This document shows, piece after piece, positions 44,115-53,073 of a DNA stretch of 64,000 nt (positions are counted from its first letter, which is position 1; each line of letters begins with the position of its first letter). The stretch is from an uncultured eubacterium 1-6 (GTDB lineage: Bacteria > Bacillota > Clostridia > Lachnospirales > Lachnospiraceae). A program made the translations under genes and the position numbers. The notes beneath the pieces are model-generated. The model worked only from the letters and a program-made list of their open reading frames with translations. It had not been told where the DNA came from and made no database searches. The stretch is from positions 120,574 to 184,573 of the forward strand of contig CAIFEZ010000004.1 of NCBI GenBank assembly GCA_903789595.1, written 5' to 3'.

Positions 44115-45182
44115 ATGAGCAGAGAAATGATACAGAACATTTTCAAAAAAACCGGGGCACAGGCTCTATTTATCACGGATCCGCACAATATGATGTACAT
44201 CTCCGGATTCCGCGGAGGAGAGGGCATGGTCTATATTTCCCCGAAGCAGCAGGTCGTGATCACCGATTCCAGATATACCGAGGCGGCAGGCAAGGAGAGC
44301 AGCTTCACCATTATCGAGGAAAACCGCGCACACAAGAGAACGCAGATTCTCCGCGAGCTTCTGGCAGTTGACGGTGCCGAGATCGTGGGATATGAGGACA
44401 AATTCATGCGCTGCTATGAGTTCAGCCGCCTCACAAACGCGCTTCCGGAGATTCAGCAGTGGCTTCCGCTCGATGAAAGCATCGACCTGATCCGTCAGGT
44501 CAAGACCCCGGAAGAGCTGCGGCTGATCGCCCGCGCGGAGTCCATCGGAGACGCGGCTTTCTCCGAGATCCTGAAATTCCTGAAGCCCGGTGTCACGGAG
44601 CTGGAAACCGCGGCAGAGCTGGAGTATCAGATGAAACGCCACGGCGCACAGGGCTTCTCCTTTAATACCATCACGGCATCCGGAATAAACTCCTCCATGC
44701 CGCACGCGGTTCCTTCCTCGAAAAAAATCGAGAACGGAGACTTCGTAACCATGGACTTCGGATGCACCTATGAAGGATACTGCTCCGACATGACGCGCAC
44801 CGTTGTCGTCGGAAAGGCAAATGACAGGCAGAAGGAGATTTACCGCACGGTTCTCGAGGCACAGAACGCTGCACTGAACGGAATCCACGCAGGGCTCACC
44901 GGACAGCAGTGCGATGAGCTCGCCAGAAGCGTAATCCGCAATGCCGGCTACGGCGACAATTTCGGACACGGTCTCGGACACGGCGTCGGTCTCTATATCC
45001 ACGAGGAGCCGAGATTCTCTCCGCTGGACACCTCCGTCATTCAGGAGAACATGGTAATCTCCGTGGAGCCCGGCATCTATGTTCCGGGATTCGGCGGCGT
45101 TCGGATCGAAGATCTGGTTGTCATCAAAAAGGACGGCATCGACGATCTCTCGCACTCTCCGAGAGAGCTGATTGAACTGTGA
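44115..45182 (+). CDS. M24 family Xaa-Pro aminopeptidase
   Basis: A 355-residue cytoplasmic peptidase. An N-terminal creatinase-like domain (1-130) precedes the pita-bread catalytic domain with metal ligands in VTMDFGCTYEGYCSDMTRT (Asp pair), GHGLGHGVGLYIHEEP (His), VISVEPGIYVPG and the final Glu in GVRIEDLV. It removes N-terminal residues before proline. AAAGGAGG precedes ATG 44115. Confidence 0.93.
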   Translation: MSREMIQNIFKKTGAQALFITDPHNMMYISGFRGGEGMVYISPKQQVVITDSRYTEAAGKESSFTIIEENRAHKRTQILRELLAVDGAEIVGYEDKFMRCYEFSRLTNALPEIQQWLPLDESIDLIRQVKTPEELRLIARAESIGDAAFSEILKFLKPGVTELETAAELEYQMKRHGAQGFSFNTITASGINSSMPHAVPSSKKIENGDFVTMDFGCTYEGYCSDMTRTVVVGKANDRQKEIYRTVLEAQNAALNGIHAGLTGQQCDELARSVIRNAGYGDNFGHGLGHGVGLYIHEEPRFSPLDTSVIQENMVISVEPGIYVPGFGGVRIEDLVVIKKDGIDDLSHSPRELIEL

Positions 45183-45260
45183 TATTCCGGTCCTGCCTTT
45201 CAGATATCCCGTGAACTGTTGCCCCCGGCTGAACAAACAGTGCGATCTTACCGGAAAGTC

Positions 45261-45289
45261 TTGACAATTATCCTCCTGCTACGTAATAT
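45261..45289 (+). promoter_or_regulatory. Promoter of the two-gene purine operon
   Basis: TTGACA (45261-45266) and TAATAT (45284-45289), spacer 17 bp, leaving a leader of about 135 nt. I found no PurR box or known riboswitch pattern in the leader. Confidence 0.65.
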
Positions 45290-45431
45290 AAAAGGTGACT
45301 CTTGAAAAACTATATATTGTGGTCAGCAGCGACACAGACGGCACATCATGTTGTCCCGCACTTCCCGGTTTCTACTCCGGAAAGCTGCAGGGATTCATGC
45401 GGTGTCCCGGAATCACAGGAGGAAGCATTTG

Positions 45432-46145
45432 ATGCAGAAGATCAATCTGTCAGAAGAATTGAAAAGCAACGCCTACCCCGGCCGTGGAATTGTTATCGGA
45501 CGTTCATCCAACGGAAGATATGCAGCCACGGCTTATTTTATCATGGGGAGAAGCGCAAACAGCCGGAATCGTGTGTTTGTCGAAGATGGGGACGGCATCC
45601 GCACCCAGGCATTTGATCCTTCTAAAATGGAGGACCCGAGCCTGATCATTTACGCGCCGGTACGTGTGCTCGACAAGGCACATACCATCGTTACCAATGG
45701 TGATCAGACAGACACCATTTTCGACGGAATGAAGAAGGGACTCACCTTTGAACAGACCCTCCGCACCCGCGAATTCGAGCCGGACGGTCCGAACTATACG
45801 CCGCGTATCTCGGGACTTCTGACGGTGGAGAACGGCGCCTTCGGCTACACAATGTCCATCCTGAAAAGCGACTGCGGCAATCCTGACCAGTGTCTGAGAT
45901 ATACCTTTGATTATCCGGACGCACCGGCAGGTGAAGGGCACTTCATTTCCACCTATGTGACCGACGGCAATCCGCTTCCCAGCTTCGAGGGCGAGCCAAA
46001 GCTCACCGATGTTCCGGACGAAATTGATGCGTGGACCGATATGATCTGGAACAGCCTGAACGAGGACAACAAGGTATCCCTGTTCGTACGATACATTGAC
46101 ATTCAGAGCGGCAGCTTCGAGACCCGGATTGTGAACAAAAACTAA
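45432..46145 (+). CDS. IMP cyclohydrolase (PurO-like fold)
   Basis: A 237-residue protein of the IMP cyclohydrolase family related to archaeal PurO: NAYPGRGIVIGRSSNGRYAA at the N-terminus, AYFIMGRSANSRNRVFVEDG next. It would close the ring of FAICAR to IMP, the last purine step. I place the start at ATG 45432 behind AGGAGGA. The next gene encodes the preceding step, so the two replace the bifunctional PurH. Confidence 0.85.
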   Translation: MQKINLSEELKSNAYPGRGIVIGRSSNGRYAATAYFIMGRSANSRNRVFVEDGDGIRTQAFDPSKMEDPSLIIYAPVRVLDKAHTIVTNGDQTDTIFDGMKKGLTFEQTLRTREFEPDGPNYTPRISGLLTVENGAFGYTMSILKSDCGNPDQCLRYTFDYPDAPAGEGHFISTYVTDGNPLPSFEGEPKLTDVPDEIDAWTDMIWNSLNEDNKVSLFVRYIDIQSGSFETRIVNKN

Positions 46146-46180
46146 TTCACAGTCCGCAACCATAAAACGAGGTGAATCAA

Positions 46181-47359
46181 ATGAAAGAATTACAGTTAAA
46201 GTACGGATGCAACCCGAATCAGAAACCCTCCCGCATTTACATGGAGGACGGCAGCGAACTCCCGATCAGGGTTATATCCGGAAGACCCGGCTACATTAAC
46301 TTCATGGATGCCTTCAACGGCTACCAGCTCGTCCGCGATCTCCGGAAGAACACCGGTCTTCCGGCGGCAGCATCCTTCAAGCATGTATCTCCGGCAGGCG
46401 CCGCAGTAGGTCTTCCGCTGTCCGACACGCTGAAAAAGATCTACTTTGTCGATGATATGCCGGAGCTTTCTCCGCTCGCCTGTGCCTATGTACGCGCAAG
46501 AGGCGCGGACCGTATGTCGTCCTTCGGCGATTTCATTTCCCTCTCGGATGTCTGTGACGCAAGCACCGCCTCCGTCATCAAACGCGAGGTTTCCGACGGC
46601 GTTATCGCTCCGGGCTACACCGACGAAGCGCTTGAGATTCTTCACCAGAAAAAGAACGGAAACTACGTTGTCATTCAGATTGATCCGGACTATGTGCCCG
46701 CGCCTCTGGAGAGACGCCAGATCTTCGGCGTCACCTTTGAGCAGGGCCGTCAGGAACTGGACATCAACGACGAGCTCCTCTCCAACATCGTGACAAAGAA
46801 CAAGGATCTTCCGGAATCCGCGCTCCGCGATCTGAAAATCTCGCTGATCACCCTGAAATACACTCAGTCCAATTCCGTCTGCTTCGTAAAAGACGGACAG
46901 GCCATCGGCGTCGGCGCCGGACAGCAGTCCCGTGTACACTGCGTCCTTCTGGCCGGCCAGAAGGCAGACAACTGGTGGAAACGGCAGAGCCCGCAGGTTC
47001 TGAATCTTCCGTTCAAGGATAACATCCGCCGTGCCGACCGCGACAACGCGATCGACGTATACATCGGCGACGAATACATGGATGTGCTCCGGGACGGTGA
47101 ATGGCAGAAGGTATTCACCGAGAAGCCGCCGGTCTTCACCGCAGAAGAGAAGAGAGCATGGCTTGACAAGATGGAGGGCGTAACCCTCGGTTCGGACGCG
47201 TTCTTCCCGTTCTCAGACAACATCGAGAGAGCAAAGAAGTCCGGTGTTCAGTACATCGCCGAGCCCGGCGGTTCCATCCGCGACGACGCTGTCATCGAGT
47301 GCTGCGACAAGTACAATATGGTGATGGCCTTCACCGGAATTCGCCTCTTCCATCATTGA
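46181..47359 (+). CDS. AICAR formyltransferase (PurH-type transformylase domain alone)
   Basis: A 392-residue protein covering only the transformylase half of PurH: LKYGCNPNQKPSRIYMEDGS, AASFKHVSPAGAAVGLPLSD with the Lys-His pair, and ECCDKYNMVMAFTGIRLFHH at the end. It transfers a formyl group from 10-formyl-THF to AICAR. GAGGTGA precedes ATG 46181; GTG 46172 is a weaker in-frame option. The cyclohydrolase lies 35 bp upstream. Confidence 0.92.
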   Translation: MKELQLKYGCNPNQKPSRIYMEDGSELPIRVISGRPGYINFMDAFNGYQLVRDLRKNTGLPAAASFKHVSPAGAAVGLPLSDTLKKIYFVDDMPELSPLACAYVRARGADRMSSFGDFISLSDVCDASTASVIKREVSDGVIAPGYTDEALEILHQKKNGNYVVIQIDPDYVPAPLERRQIFGVTFEQGRQELDINDELLSNIVTKNKDLPESALRDLKISLITLKYTQSNSVCFVKDGQAIGVGAGQQSRVHCVLLAGQKADNWWKRQSPQVLNLPFKDNIRRADRDNAIDVYIGDEYMDVLRDGEWQKVFTEKPPVFTAEEKRAWLDKMEGVTLGSDAFFPFSDNIERAKKSGVQYIAEPGGSIRDDAVIECCDKYNMVMAFTGIRLFHH

Positions 47360-47391
47360 TATCCGGGCCTTTACCGGATTCTGTAAGCAAC

Positions 47392-47425
47392 GTCTCCCGG
47401 AGCTTTACGCGAAGTTCCGGGAGAC
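47392..47425 (+). terminator. Hairpin after the purine operon, probable terminator
   Basis: GTCTCCCGGA (47392-47401) and TCCGGGAGAC (47416-47425) are perfect complements; only a weak T-rich stretch follows. Confidence 0.55.
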
Positions 47426-47575
47426 ATTCTGTATAAGCATATGATCCCGCAGGATGTTCTGTATTCATATGTATCGTTCCCGCGGGCATTCCATTATTTT
47501 CCCCGAAAGATTCCGGAATGGCCGGTTTCCGGGTTCAAGGCGGACAGAGTTCCTATATTCAGGGAGGGAAAAGGC

Positions 47576-47956
47576 ATGCGATATTCCGAATTCAAAATGG
47601 AGCGGGAAAATCTCGTAAAGGTGGGAGACGAGGTCACCATCACCGAAAGTCAGCTCCCGTCTTCTTATTACTACACAATCATCCCGGCGGTCGCAATGAG
47701 CCGGAACTACGCCCCCTATGAGCGGATTCATTCCAGAAGCGGAAAAGTGGTTGACATCCGGGACACGCCCAGAGGCTTCTACGTCGTGACCGCCTTTGAT
47801 GAGGACGGAACCGAGGGAGAAACCGAGGAAGACTTTCGGAAGATGCTCGCGCGGGACAGGCGGGATGACGCACAGACAGATGGTGCGCCAGAAGGCGGCA
47901 GTCCTGACATTACGGCTGCCGTCAATACAAACGGTGAAAAAGGAGCGTCCGTATGA
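47576..47956 (+). CDS. Conserved-looking protein of unknown function
   Basis: I do not recognise this 126-residue soluble protein (MRYSEFKMERENLVKVGDEV). The middle, SGKVVDIRDTPRGFYVVTAFDED, looks like a small beta-barrel (SH3-like) segment, and the C-terminal 40 residues are polar and probably disordered. GGAGGG precedes ATG 47576. Its stop overlaps the next start by 4 bases, so it is coupled to a DNA glycosylase gene. Confidence 0.6.
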   Translation: MRYSEFKMERENLVKVGDEVTITESQLPSSYYYTIIPAVAMSRNYAPYERIHSRSGKVVDIRDTPRGFYVVTAFDEDGTEGETEEDFRKMLARDRRDDAQTDGAPEGGSPDITAAVNTNGEKGASV

Positions 47957-48504
47957 GCAAAACCAACACAGACCTATCCGAAAATTCCAGGAAGCGCACA
48001 CAGACCCGGCGTCAGCAGCCCCACGCATTGGTGCATCCGATTCCGCCTTTTTATGACGACCATTCAACGGTGCTTGTTCTCGGAAGCTTTCCGTCCGTCA
48101 AATCCCGGGAAGTCGGATTTTTCTACGGCCATCCCAGAAACCGCTACTGGATGGTCGCCGCCGCCGTTTTTGATTCCGCACCCCTGACAACGATAGCAGA
48201 CAAAAAAGCCTTCCTTCGGGAAAACCATATCGCCATGTGGGACACGATTCAGTCCTGCACGATCACCGGGTCCAGTGACAGCAGCATCCGCGATGTCGTG
48301 CCGAATGATATCGGCAGAATTCTAAGGTCCGCGCCGATCCGCAGGATTTTCTGCAACGGAACCGCTTCCTATAACCTGTACATGAAGTACATCTATCCGA
48401 AGACAGGACGGGAAGCCGTGAAAATGCCCTCCACCAGCCCCGCAAATGCCGCGTGGTCACTGCCCCGGCTGATCGATGCATGGAAGATCCTGAAGAATGT
48501 ATGA
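47953..48504 (+). CDS. DNA-deoxyinosine glycosylase (UDG superfamily)
   Basis: A 183-residue enzyme. After a basic N-terminal tail it has VLVLGSFPSVKSREVGFFYG, HPRNRYWMV and the C-terminal MPSTSPANA, the two active-site motifs of the small hypoxanthine-DNA glycosylase family within the uracil-DNA glycosylase superfamily. It would remove deaminated adenine from DNA. The first 40 residues have no match I can name. Confidence 0.83.
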   Translation: MSKTNTDLSENSRKRTQTRRQQPHALVHPIPPFYDDHSTVLVLGSFPSVKSREVGFFYGHPRNRYWMVAAAVFDSAPLTTIADKKAFLRENHIAMWDTIQSCTITGSSDSSIRDVVPNDIGRILRSAPIRRIFCNGTASYNLYMKYIYPKTGREAVKMPSTSPANAAWSLPRLIDAWKILKNV

Positions 48505-48595
48505 CAACAGTTATCCAGGCCTTTTCGTGCGCCTTGCGGCTGGCCGTCCGTCCGCGCTTTCAAAGGGCTGATACCGTTCAGAAAGGAAACAGGAA

Positions 48596-48823
48596 ATGAA
48601 AACGTATGAAACCGTATGGGAAATCTTCAACAAATGCCCGAACAACCAGATGCGGGATGTCTTTATTGATGAAGTACAGACCGATGACCCTGAGGAATTC
48701 ATCCGTCATAAATTCAAGGACAAGGTCTTTACCTATGAGAAAACGGTCCAGGAAGACGGCACTATCATCTTTGATATCGTCACCTCCGGCATCCGGCAGC
48801 GCTACAGCTTCTCGGAAATCTGA
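48596..48823 (+). CDS. Small protein of unknown function
   Basis: 75 residues (MKTYETVWEIFNKCPNNQMR), no signal peptide or motif I recognise. AAAGGA is well placed before the ATG, and the frame shows normal codon use. A partial R2 repeat begins about 6 bases after its stop. Confidence 0.55.
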   Translation: MKTYETVWEIFNKCPNNQMRDVFIDEVQTDDPEEFIRHKFKDKVFTYEKTVQEDGTIIFDIVTSGIRQRYSFSEI

Positions 48824-48828
48824 ATACA

Positions 48829-48877
48829 GACAGGACTGTAAAATCCTTGCCGTGTAGAATTGGGTGTCAACAGTAAC
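48829..48877. repeat. R2 repeat, right half only (R2b)
   Basis: GACTGTAAAATCCTTGCCGT followed by GTAGAATTGGGTGTCAACAG and TAAC matches the right half of R2a (36469-36514). No left half is present. Confidence 0.65.
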
Positions 48878-49019
48878 TTCAAAAATACCCGGAAGAGACA
48901 ATCCGTAACTTATGCACTATGTATTATATATATTATCGTATATAATAGCTGAGTCGGGCTGCAGATCGTAACCGAACCTGCGGCCTTTATACTGAAACCA
49001 ATAAAACAAAGGAGTTTGT

Positions 49020-49853
49020 ATGGCAGAAGAAAACGTAAAATCCGCCGGAACCGCCAATCCCTCCGGTGAGGAACAGAAACCCGATTTTCATATCGAGGAA
49101 AATGCATTTTCGAACATTGATCACATCATCGGCGTTGTCAGCGGCAAGGGCGGCGTCGGCAAATCCATGGTCACCGCATCTCTCGCGAACGCAATGACAC
49201 TGCAGGGATTCAGCACAGGAATCCTGGACGCCGACATCACCGGTCCTTCCATTCCGAAAATGTACGGAATCAAGGGCAGCGCGGAATCCGACGGCAACGG
49301 CATCTATCCGAAGATGGCCGCGAACGGCATCGAAATCATGTCAACGAACCTTCTTCTTCCCAATGAGGAGGACCCGGTGATCTGGAGAGGCCCGGTCATC
49401 GCAGGAGTCGTAAAACAGTTCTATACCGATGTGATCTGGGGTCAGCTTGACTATCTTTTCGTGGATATGCCTCCGGGGACCGGCGATGTACCGCTCACCG
49501 TGTTCCAGTCACTGCCGGTCGACGGCGTCATCATCGTGACCTCTCCTCAGGATCTCGTGCGCATGATCGTCACGAAAGCCTACAATATGGCCAAAATGAT
49601 GAATATCCCGGTACTGGGTATCGTTGAAAACTACAGCTACATGAACTGCCCGCACTGCGGAGAAAAGATCTATCCGTTCGGTGAGAGCCATATCGATGAA
49701 ATCGCGAAGGAACTCGGCGTACCGGTGCTCGGAAAGATCCCGATGAATCCGGAATACGCAAAAGCTTCTGACGCAGGCGAATTCGCCGCGGTGAACAACA
49801 CCAGTGTCGATGAAGCCGCCGTGGCTCTTCGCAGCGCCGGAAAAAAAGCCTGA
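49020..49853 (+). CDS. Mrp/NBP35-family P-loop ATPase
   Basis: A 277-residue ATPase with the deviant Walker A SGKGGVGKSMV (about 42-52), ILDADITGPSIPKMYG, DMPPGTGD and a C-terminal CPHCGEKIYPFG with the CxxC that binds a bridging iron-sulfur cluster. The family carries Fe-S clusters to apo-proteins. AAAGGAG precedes ATG 49020. The next gene, 3 bp later, encodes a helicase with four cysteines for an Fe-S cluster, a plausible client. Confidence 0.9.
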   Translation: MAEENVKSAGTANPSGEEQKPDFHIEENAFSNIDHIIGVVSGKGGVGKSMVTASLANAMTLQGFSTGILDADITGPSIPKMYGIKGSAESDGNGIYPKMAANGIEIMSTNLLLPNEEDPVIWRGPVIAGVVKQFYTDVIWGQLDYLFVDMPPGTGDVPLTVFQSLPVDGVIIVTSPQDLVRMIVTKAYNMAKMMNIPVLGIVENYSYMNCPHCGEKIYPFGESHIDEIAKELGVPVLGKIPMNPEYAKASDAGEFAAVNNTSVDEAAVALRSAGKKA

Positions 49854-49856
49854 CAG

Positions 49857-52808
49857 ATGAAACAGCAAAGCAAGGAAACGCGCACAACTGAACAGCCATC
49901 ATCGTCCGCTCCGGAGAAGAAGGTACTGCGGATTTCCGTACGAAATCTCGTCGAATTTCTTCTCCGCAGCGGGGATCTGCAGGGCGCCCGGGAAGGATTC
50001 GCCGACCGCGACGCCATGCAGGAGGGCAGCCGGATTCACCGCAGCCAGCAAAAGCGGCGCGGTTCCGGATATCAGGCGGAGGTCTCCCTGTCCTGCGAGA
50101 AAGAATATGAGAGTTTTACGCTCATCGTGGAAGGACGCGCCGACGGTATCTATCACGGCCGCGGATGGGCCGATTTTTCGAAAGCGGAATTCTGCGGAAG
50201 AGAGAACGATGCGTCAGGCTGTGGAGCAGCGTTTCCTAAGTCCGGCAGTACTCCGGCTTCAGATGCTTCCGAAGGGAGCAGTGTTTCTGCCGCGGCAGCG
50301 CAGAACGGCGAGACTCTCACGACTGAGCCGAGTCAGAATGAGACAGCCTCCGCGGCCGTTTCCGGACGCAGGCGCAAGCCGAGGGCCGGTTCCGGTGAGA
50401 TCACCGTCATAGAGGAAATCAAGGGAATCTCTCAGGATCCCTCACACCTCGGCGGCCCTGTACCGGTCCATCTGGCCCAGGCAAAATGCTATGCCTATCT
50501 GTACGCGCTCCGCCACCCGGAGATTTTTCCGCTGAACCGGGATACCGCTTCGCCGTCTCCTATCTACGTATGTATGTCCTATGTCCGGCTGGAGACCGAA
50601 AAGCTCCGGCAGTTTCTGTTCGAGTACACCGTCCGGGAGCTTGCGGACTGGTTTCAGGATCTTCTGGCCGGCTATTACAAGTGGGCTGATTTTCAGGTTT
50701 CGTGGGAAGAGGAGCGGAACCGCTCCATCCACGGTCTCGAGTTCCCTTACGCATACCGTCCCGGCCAGCGCGAACTCGCCGCAGATATCTACCGCACCAT
50801 AATTCGCAAAAAAGAGCTCTTTGTACAGGCGCCTACCGGAATCGGCAAAACCATTTCCGCGGTTTTTCCCGCGGTTCACGCGCTGGGAGAGCATCTCACC
50901 GACAAAATCTTCTACCTCACTGCAAAGACGATCACGAGGACCGTCGCGGAAGAAGCTTTCTGCCGGCTGCAAGGCCAGGGCCTCCGGATAAAGGCCGTGA
51001 CCCTCACGGCAAAGGAAAAGATCTGTGTGCTCGACGAGCCGGACTGCCGTCCTGAAATCTGTCCCCGCGCGAAAGGCCACTTTGACCGCGTGAACGACGC
51101 GCTTTTTGAAATGCTGACGGATGGAACGGAATACAGCCGCACCGCGATAGAGAGGCAGGCGGAGAAATGGTCCGTCTGTCCCCACGAATTCCAGCTGGAT
51201 CTGGCTCTCTTTGCAGACGCCATCATCTGTGACTACAACTATGCCTTTGATCCGAACGCAAGACTGAAACGTTTTTTCGGAGAAGGAACACGGAAAGGCG
51301 AATACCTGTTCCTGATCGACGAGGCACATAATCTTGTGGAGCGCGGAAGAGAAATGTTCAGCGCCGAGCTGTTTCTGAATGATTTCCGAAATATCCGCAG
51401 AGAATGGAAGCGTTATGCGAAGACACTTCCCTCGGAATCCGCCGGGACAGACAATTCCGGCGATCTTCCGATGAAGCTGGACCGGGCGGCGCGCAGCCTG
51501 TCCGCCTGCATCAGAACTCTTCTCAAGTACCGGAAATCCTGTGAAAATCCGCAGATTCTATCTCTGCCCGGCGATTTGGTCAGTCAGCTGCTGAACCTGA
51601 GCGGAAGACTGGAGGACCTTCTGGCGGATCTTCGGGAAGACGGTCCCAGAAAAGATACGCTGGAATTCTATTTTCAGATATCTTCTTTTCTCAATATCTC
51701 TGATCTGGCGGATGACAGCTATCTGATCTATGACGAAATCACCCCGGGAAACGATCTGCATCTGAAGCTGTTCTGCGTGAACCCCTCGTCTAACCTGCAG
51801 CGCTGCCTCGACAGAGGCCGCTCGGCCGTGTTTTTTTCCGCGACAATGATCCCGGTCAATTATTACCGGAGCCTTCTCACCACCAAAGAGGATACCTACG
51901 CCGTGTACATTCCTTCCCCATTTGACCGCCGAAGGCGTCTGATCCTCGCGGGATCTGATGTCAGCAGCCGGTACAGACGAAGAGGTCACGACGAGTATGT
52001 CCGCATCGCTTCCTACATCCGGATCATCACCGAAAAAAAGGCCGGCAACTATATGGTCTTTTTCCCGTCCTATCAGATGATGTCCGATGTCCGCGACATC
52101 TATCTGACCGCCTTCGCCGGCATCGACGGAGAATCCGTTTCAGACGGAACCTCCGGAGCCATCATAGCGAGAGCTGTCTCAGCCGGAAACACCTGCAGTG
52201 ACAATCCCGTCTCTGCCGGACGCGACAGCGACAATCCCGACTCAGCCGGAAACAACAGTGACAAACCCGGCTCGGCCGGACACACCGGCAGGGGTGACGA
52301 AGACGCAGGCCGAAGCGGCGTCTGCTGTATCAGCCAGACCCCACAGATGTCCGAACAGGAGCGTGAGGAGTTCCTGGAAAAATTCGCGGAGCCGCGCAGC
52401 GGAACGCTGATCGGCTTCTGCGTCCTGGGAGGGATCTTCTCGGAAGGCATAGACCTCACGGGGGAACAGCTGATCGGAACGATCATCGTCGGAACCGGAC
52501 TTCCCCAGGTCGGTACGGAGAGGGAGTTTCTCCGACAGTATTACGATCATAAGAATGCCGGAGATCCGTGTGGAAACGGCTTTGACATTGCCTACCGGTA
52601 TCCCGGCATGAACAAGGTGCTTCAGGCCGCGGGGCGCGTCATCCGCACAACCAGTGACTGCGGAATCATCGCCCTTCTCGACGACCGCTTTCTGACCGCA
52701 GACTACCGCAGGCTTTTCCCGCGTGAATGGAACGACATACAGCGGGTCACCCTGAAAACAGCGGGAGAGACGGTCGAGGCGTTCTGGCATTCCGTGAACA
52801 CGTCATGA
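49857..52808 (+). CDS. DinG/XPD-type helicase with N-terminal PD-(D/E)xK nuclease-like domain
   Basis: A 983-residue superfamily 2 helicase. Residues 20-285 look like a PD-(D/E)xK domain: Asp96 (EGRADGI), Glu187-x-Lys189 (VIEEIKG) and a following Gln helix (HLAQAKCYAYLYAL). The helicase has Walker A APTGIGKTIS (325-334), four likely Fe-S cysteines at 390, 397, 402 and 441, IDEAHNLVERG (488-498) and QAAGRVIRTTSD as motif VI. Disordered inserts lie at about 125-180 and 765-815, the second with a 10-residue repeat. It follows the Mrp gene by 3 bp. It probably unwinds damaged or stalled DNA structures. Confidence 0.85.
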   Translation: MKQQSKETRTTEQPSSSAPEKKVLRISVRNLVEFLLRSGDLQGAREGFADRDAMQEGSRIHRSQQKRRGSGYQAEVSLSCEKEYESFTLIVEGRADGIYHGRGWADFSKAEFCGRENDASGCGAAFPKSGSTPASDASEGSSVSAAAAQNGETLTTEPSQNETASAAVSGRRRKPRAGSGEITVIEEIKGISQDPSHLGGPVPVHLAQAKCYAYLYALRHPEIFPLNRDTASPSPIYVCMSYVRLETEKLRQFLFEYTVRELADWFQDLLAGYYKWADFQVSWEEERNRSIHGLEFPYAYRPGQRELAADIYRTIIRKKELFVQAPTGIGKTISAVFPAVHALGEHLTDKIFYLTAKTITRTVAEEAFCRLQGQGLRIKAVTLTAKEKICVLDEPDCRPEICPRAKGHFDRVNDALFEMLTDGTEYSRTAIERQAEKWSVCPHEFQLDLALFADAIICDYNYAFDPNARLKRFFGEGTRKGEYLFLIDEAHNLVERGREMFSAELFLNDFRNIRREWKRYAKTLPSESAGTDNSGDLPMKLDRAARSLSACIRTLLKYRKSCENPQILSLPGDLVSQLLNLSGRLEDLLADLREDGPRKDTLEFYFQISSFLNISDLADDSYLIYDEITPGNDLHLKLFCVNPSSNLQRCLDRGRSAVFFSATMIPVNYYRSLLTTKEDTYAVYIPSPFDRRRRLILAGSDVSSRYRRRGHDEYVRIASYIRIITEKKAGNYMVFFPSYQMMSDVRDIYLTAFAGIDGESVSDGTSGAIIARAVSAGNTCSDNPVSAGRDSDNPDSAGNNSDKPGSAGHTGRGDEDAGRSGVCCISQTPQMSEQEREEFLEKFAEPRSGTLIGFCVLGGIFSEGIDLTGEQLIGTIIVGTGLPQVGTEREFLRQYYDHKNAGDPCGNGFDIAYRYPGMNKVLQAAGRVIRTTSDCGIIALLDDRFLTADYRRLFPREWNDIQRVTLKTAGETVEAFWHSVNTS
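52171..52290 (+). repeat. 30-bp tandem repeats inside the helicase gene
   Basis: Units starting at 52171 (partial), 52201, 52231 and 52261 encode 10-residue copies containing SDNP-SAG. They form a disordered insert between helicase motifs. Confidence 0.75.
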
Positions 52809-52838
52809 TCATCTGTGTATTTACCTTACGGCACAATC

Positions 52839-52915
52839 GTTACTGATCACGCGCCGCTAAAACGGCGAAGATTTTACAGTCCCTTTGCCGGATAGAGTCG
52901 GGTGTGAACAGCAAA
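52839..52915. repeat. R2 repeat, 77-bp short form (R2c)
   Basis: Left end GTTACTGATCAC, then CGGCGAAG, loop ATTTTACAGTCC, then CTTTGCCGG and right end GTGAACAGC. Left and right arms pair over about 30 bp with mismatches. Compared with R2a the inner 180 bp are missing. It starts 31 bp after the helicase stop. Confidence 0.7.
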
Positions 52916-53073
52916 GCGGTCAGACCGTCAGACTGACCTCAGACTGATCTTTCCGTCCCGGTATATATTGAAAAAACCGGAATAATTGTGTTATCATAAG
53001 TTTGTTCTTCTGCGCCGGGAATCGCAGAGGATTTTCTATTGGAACAAGAATTTAATAAGGGAGCGTGACAAAA

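Noticed and set aside
45290..45431. ZTP or purine riboswitch before the purine genes
   Set aside because: I could not find the conserved core of either class in the leader.
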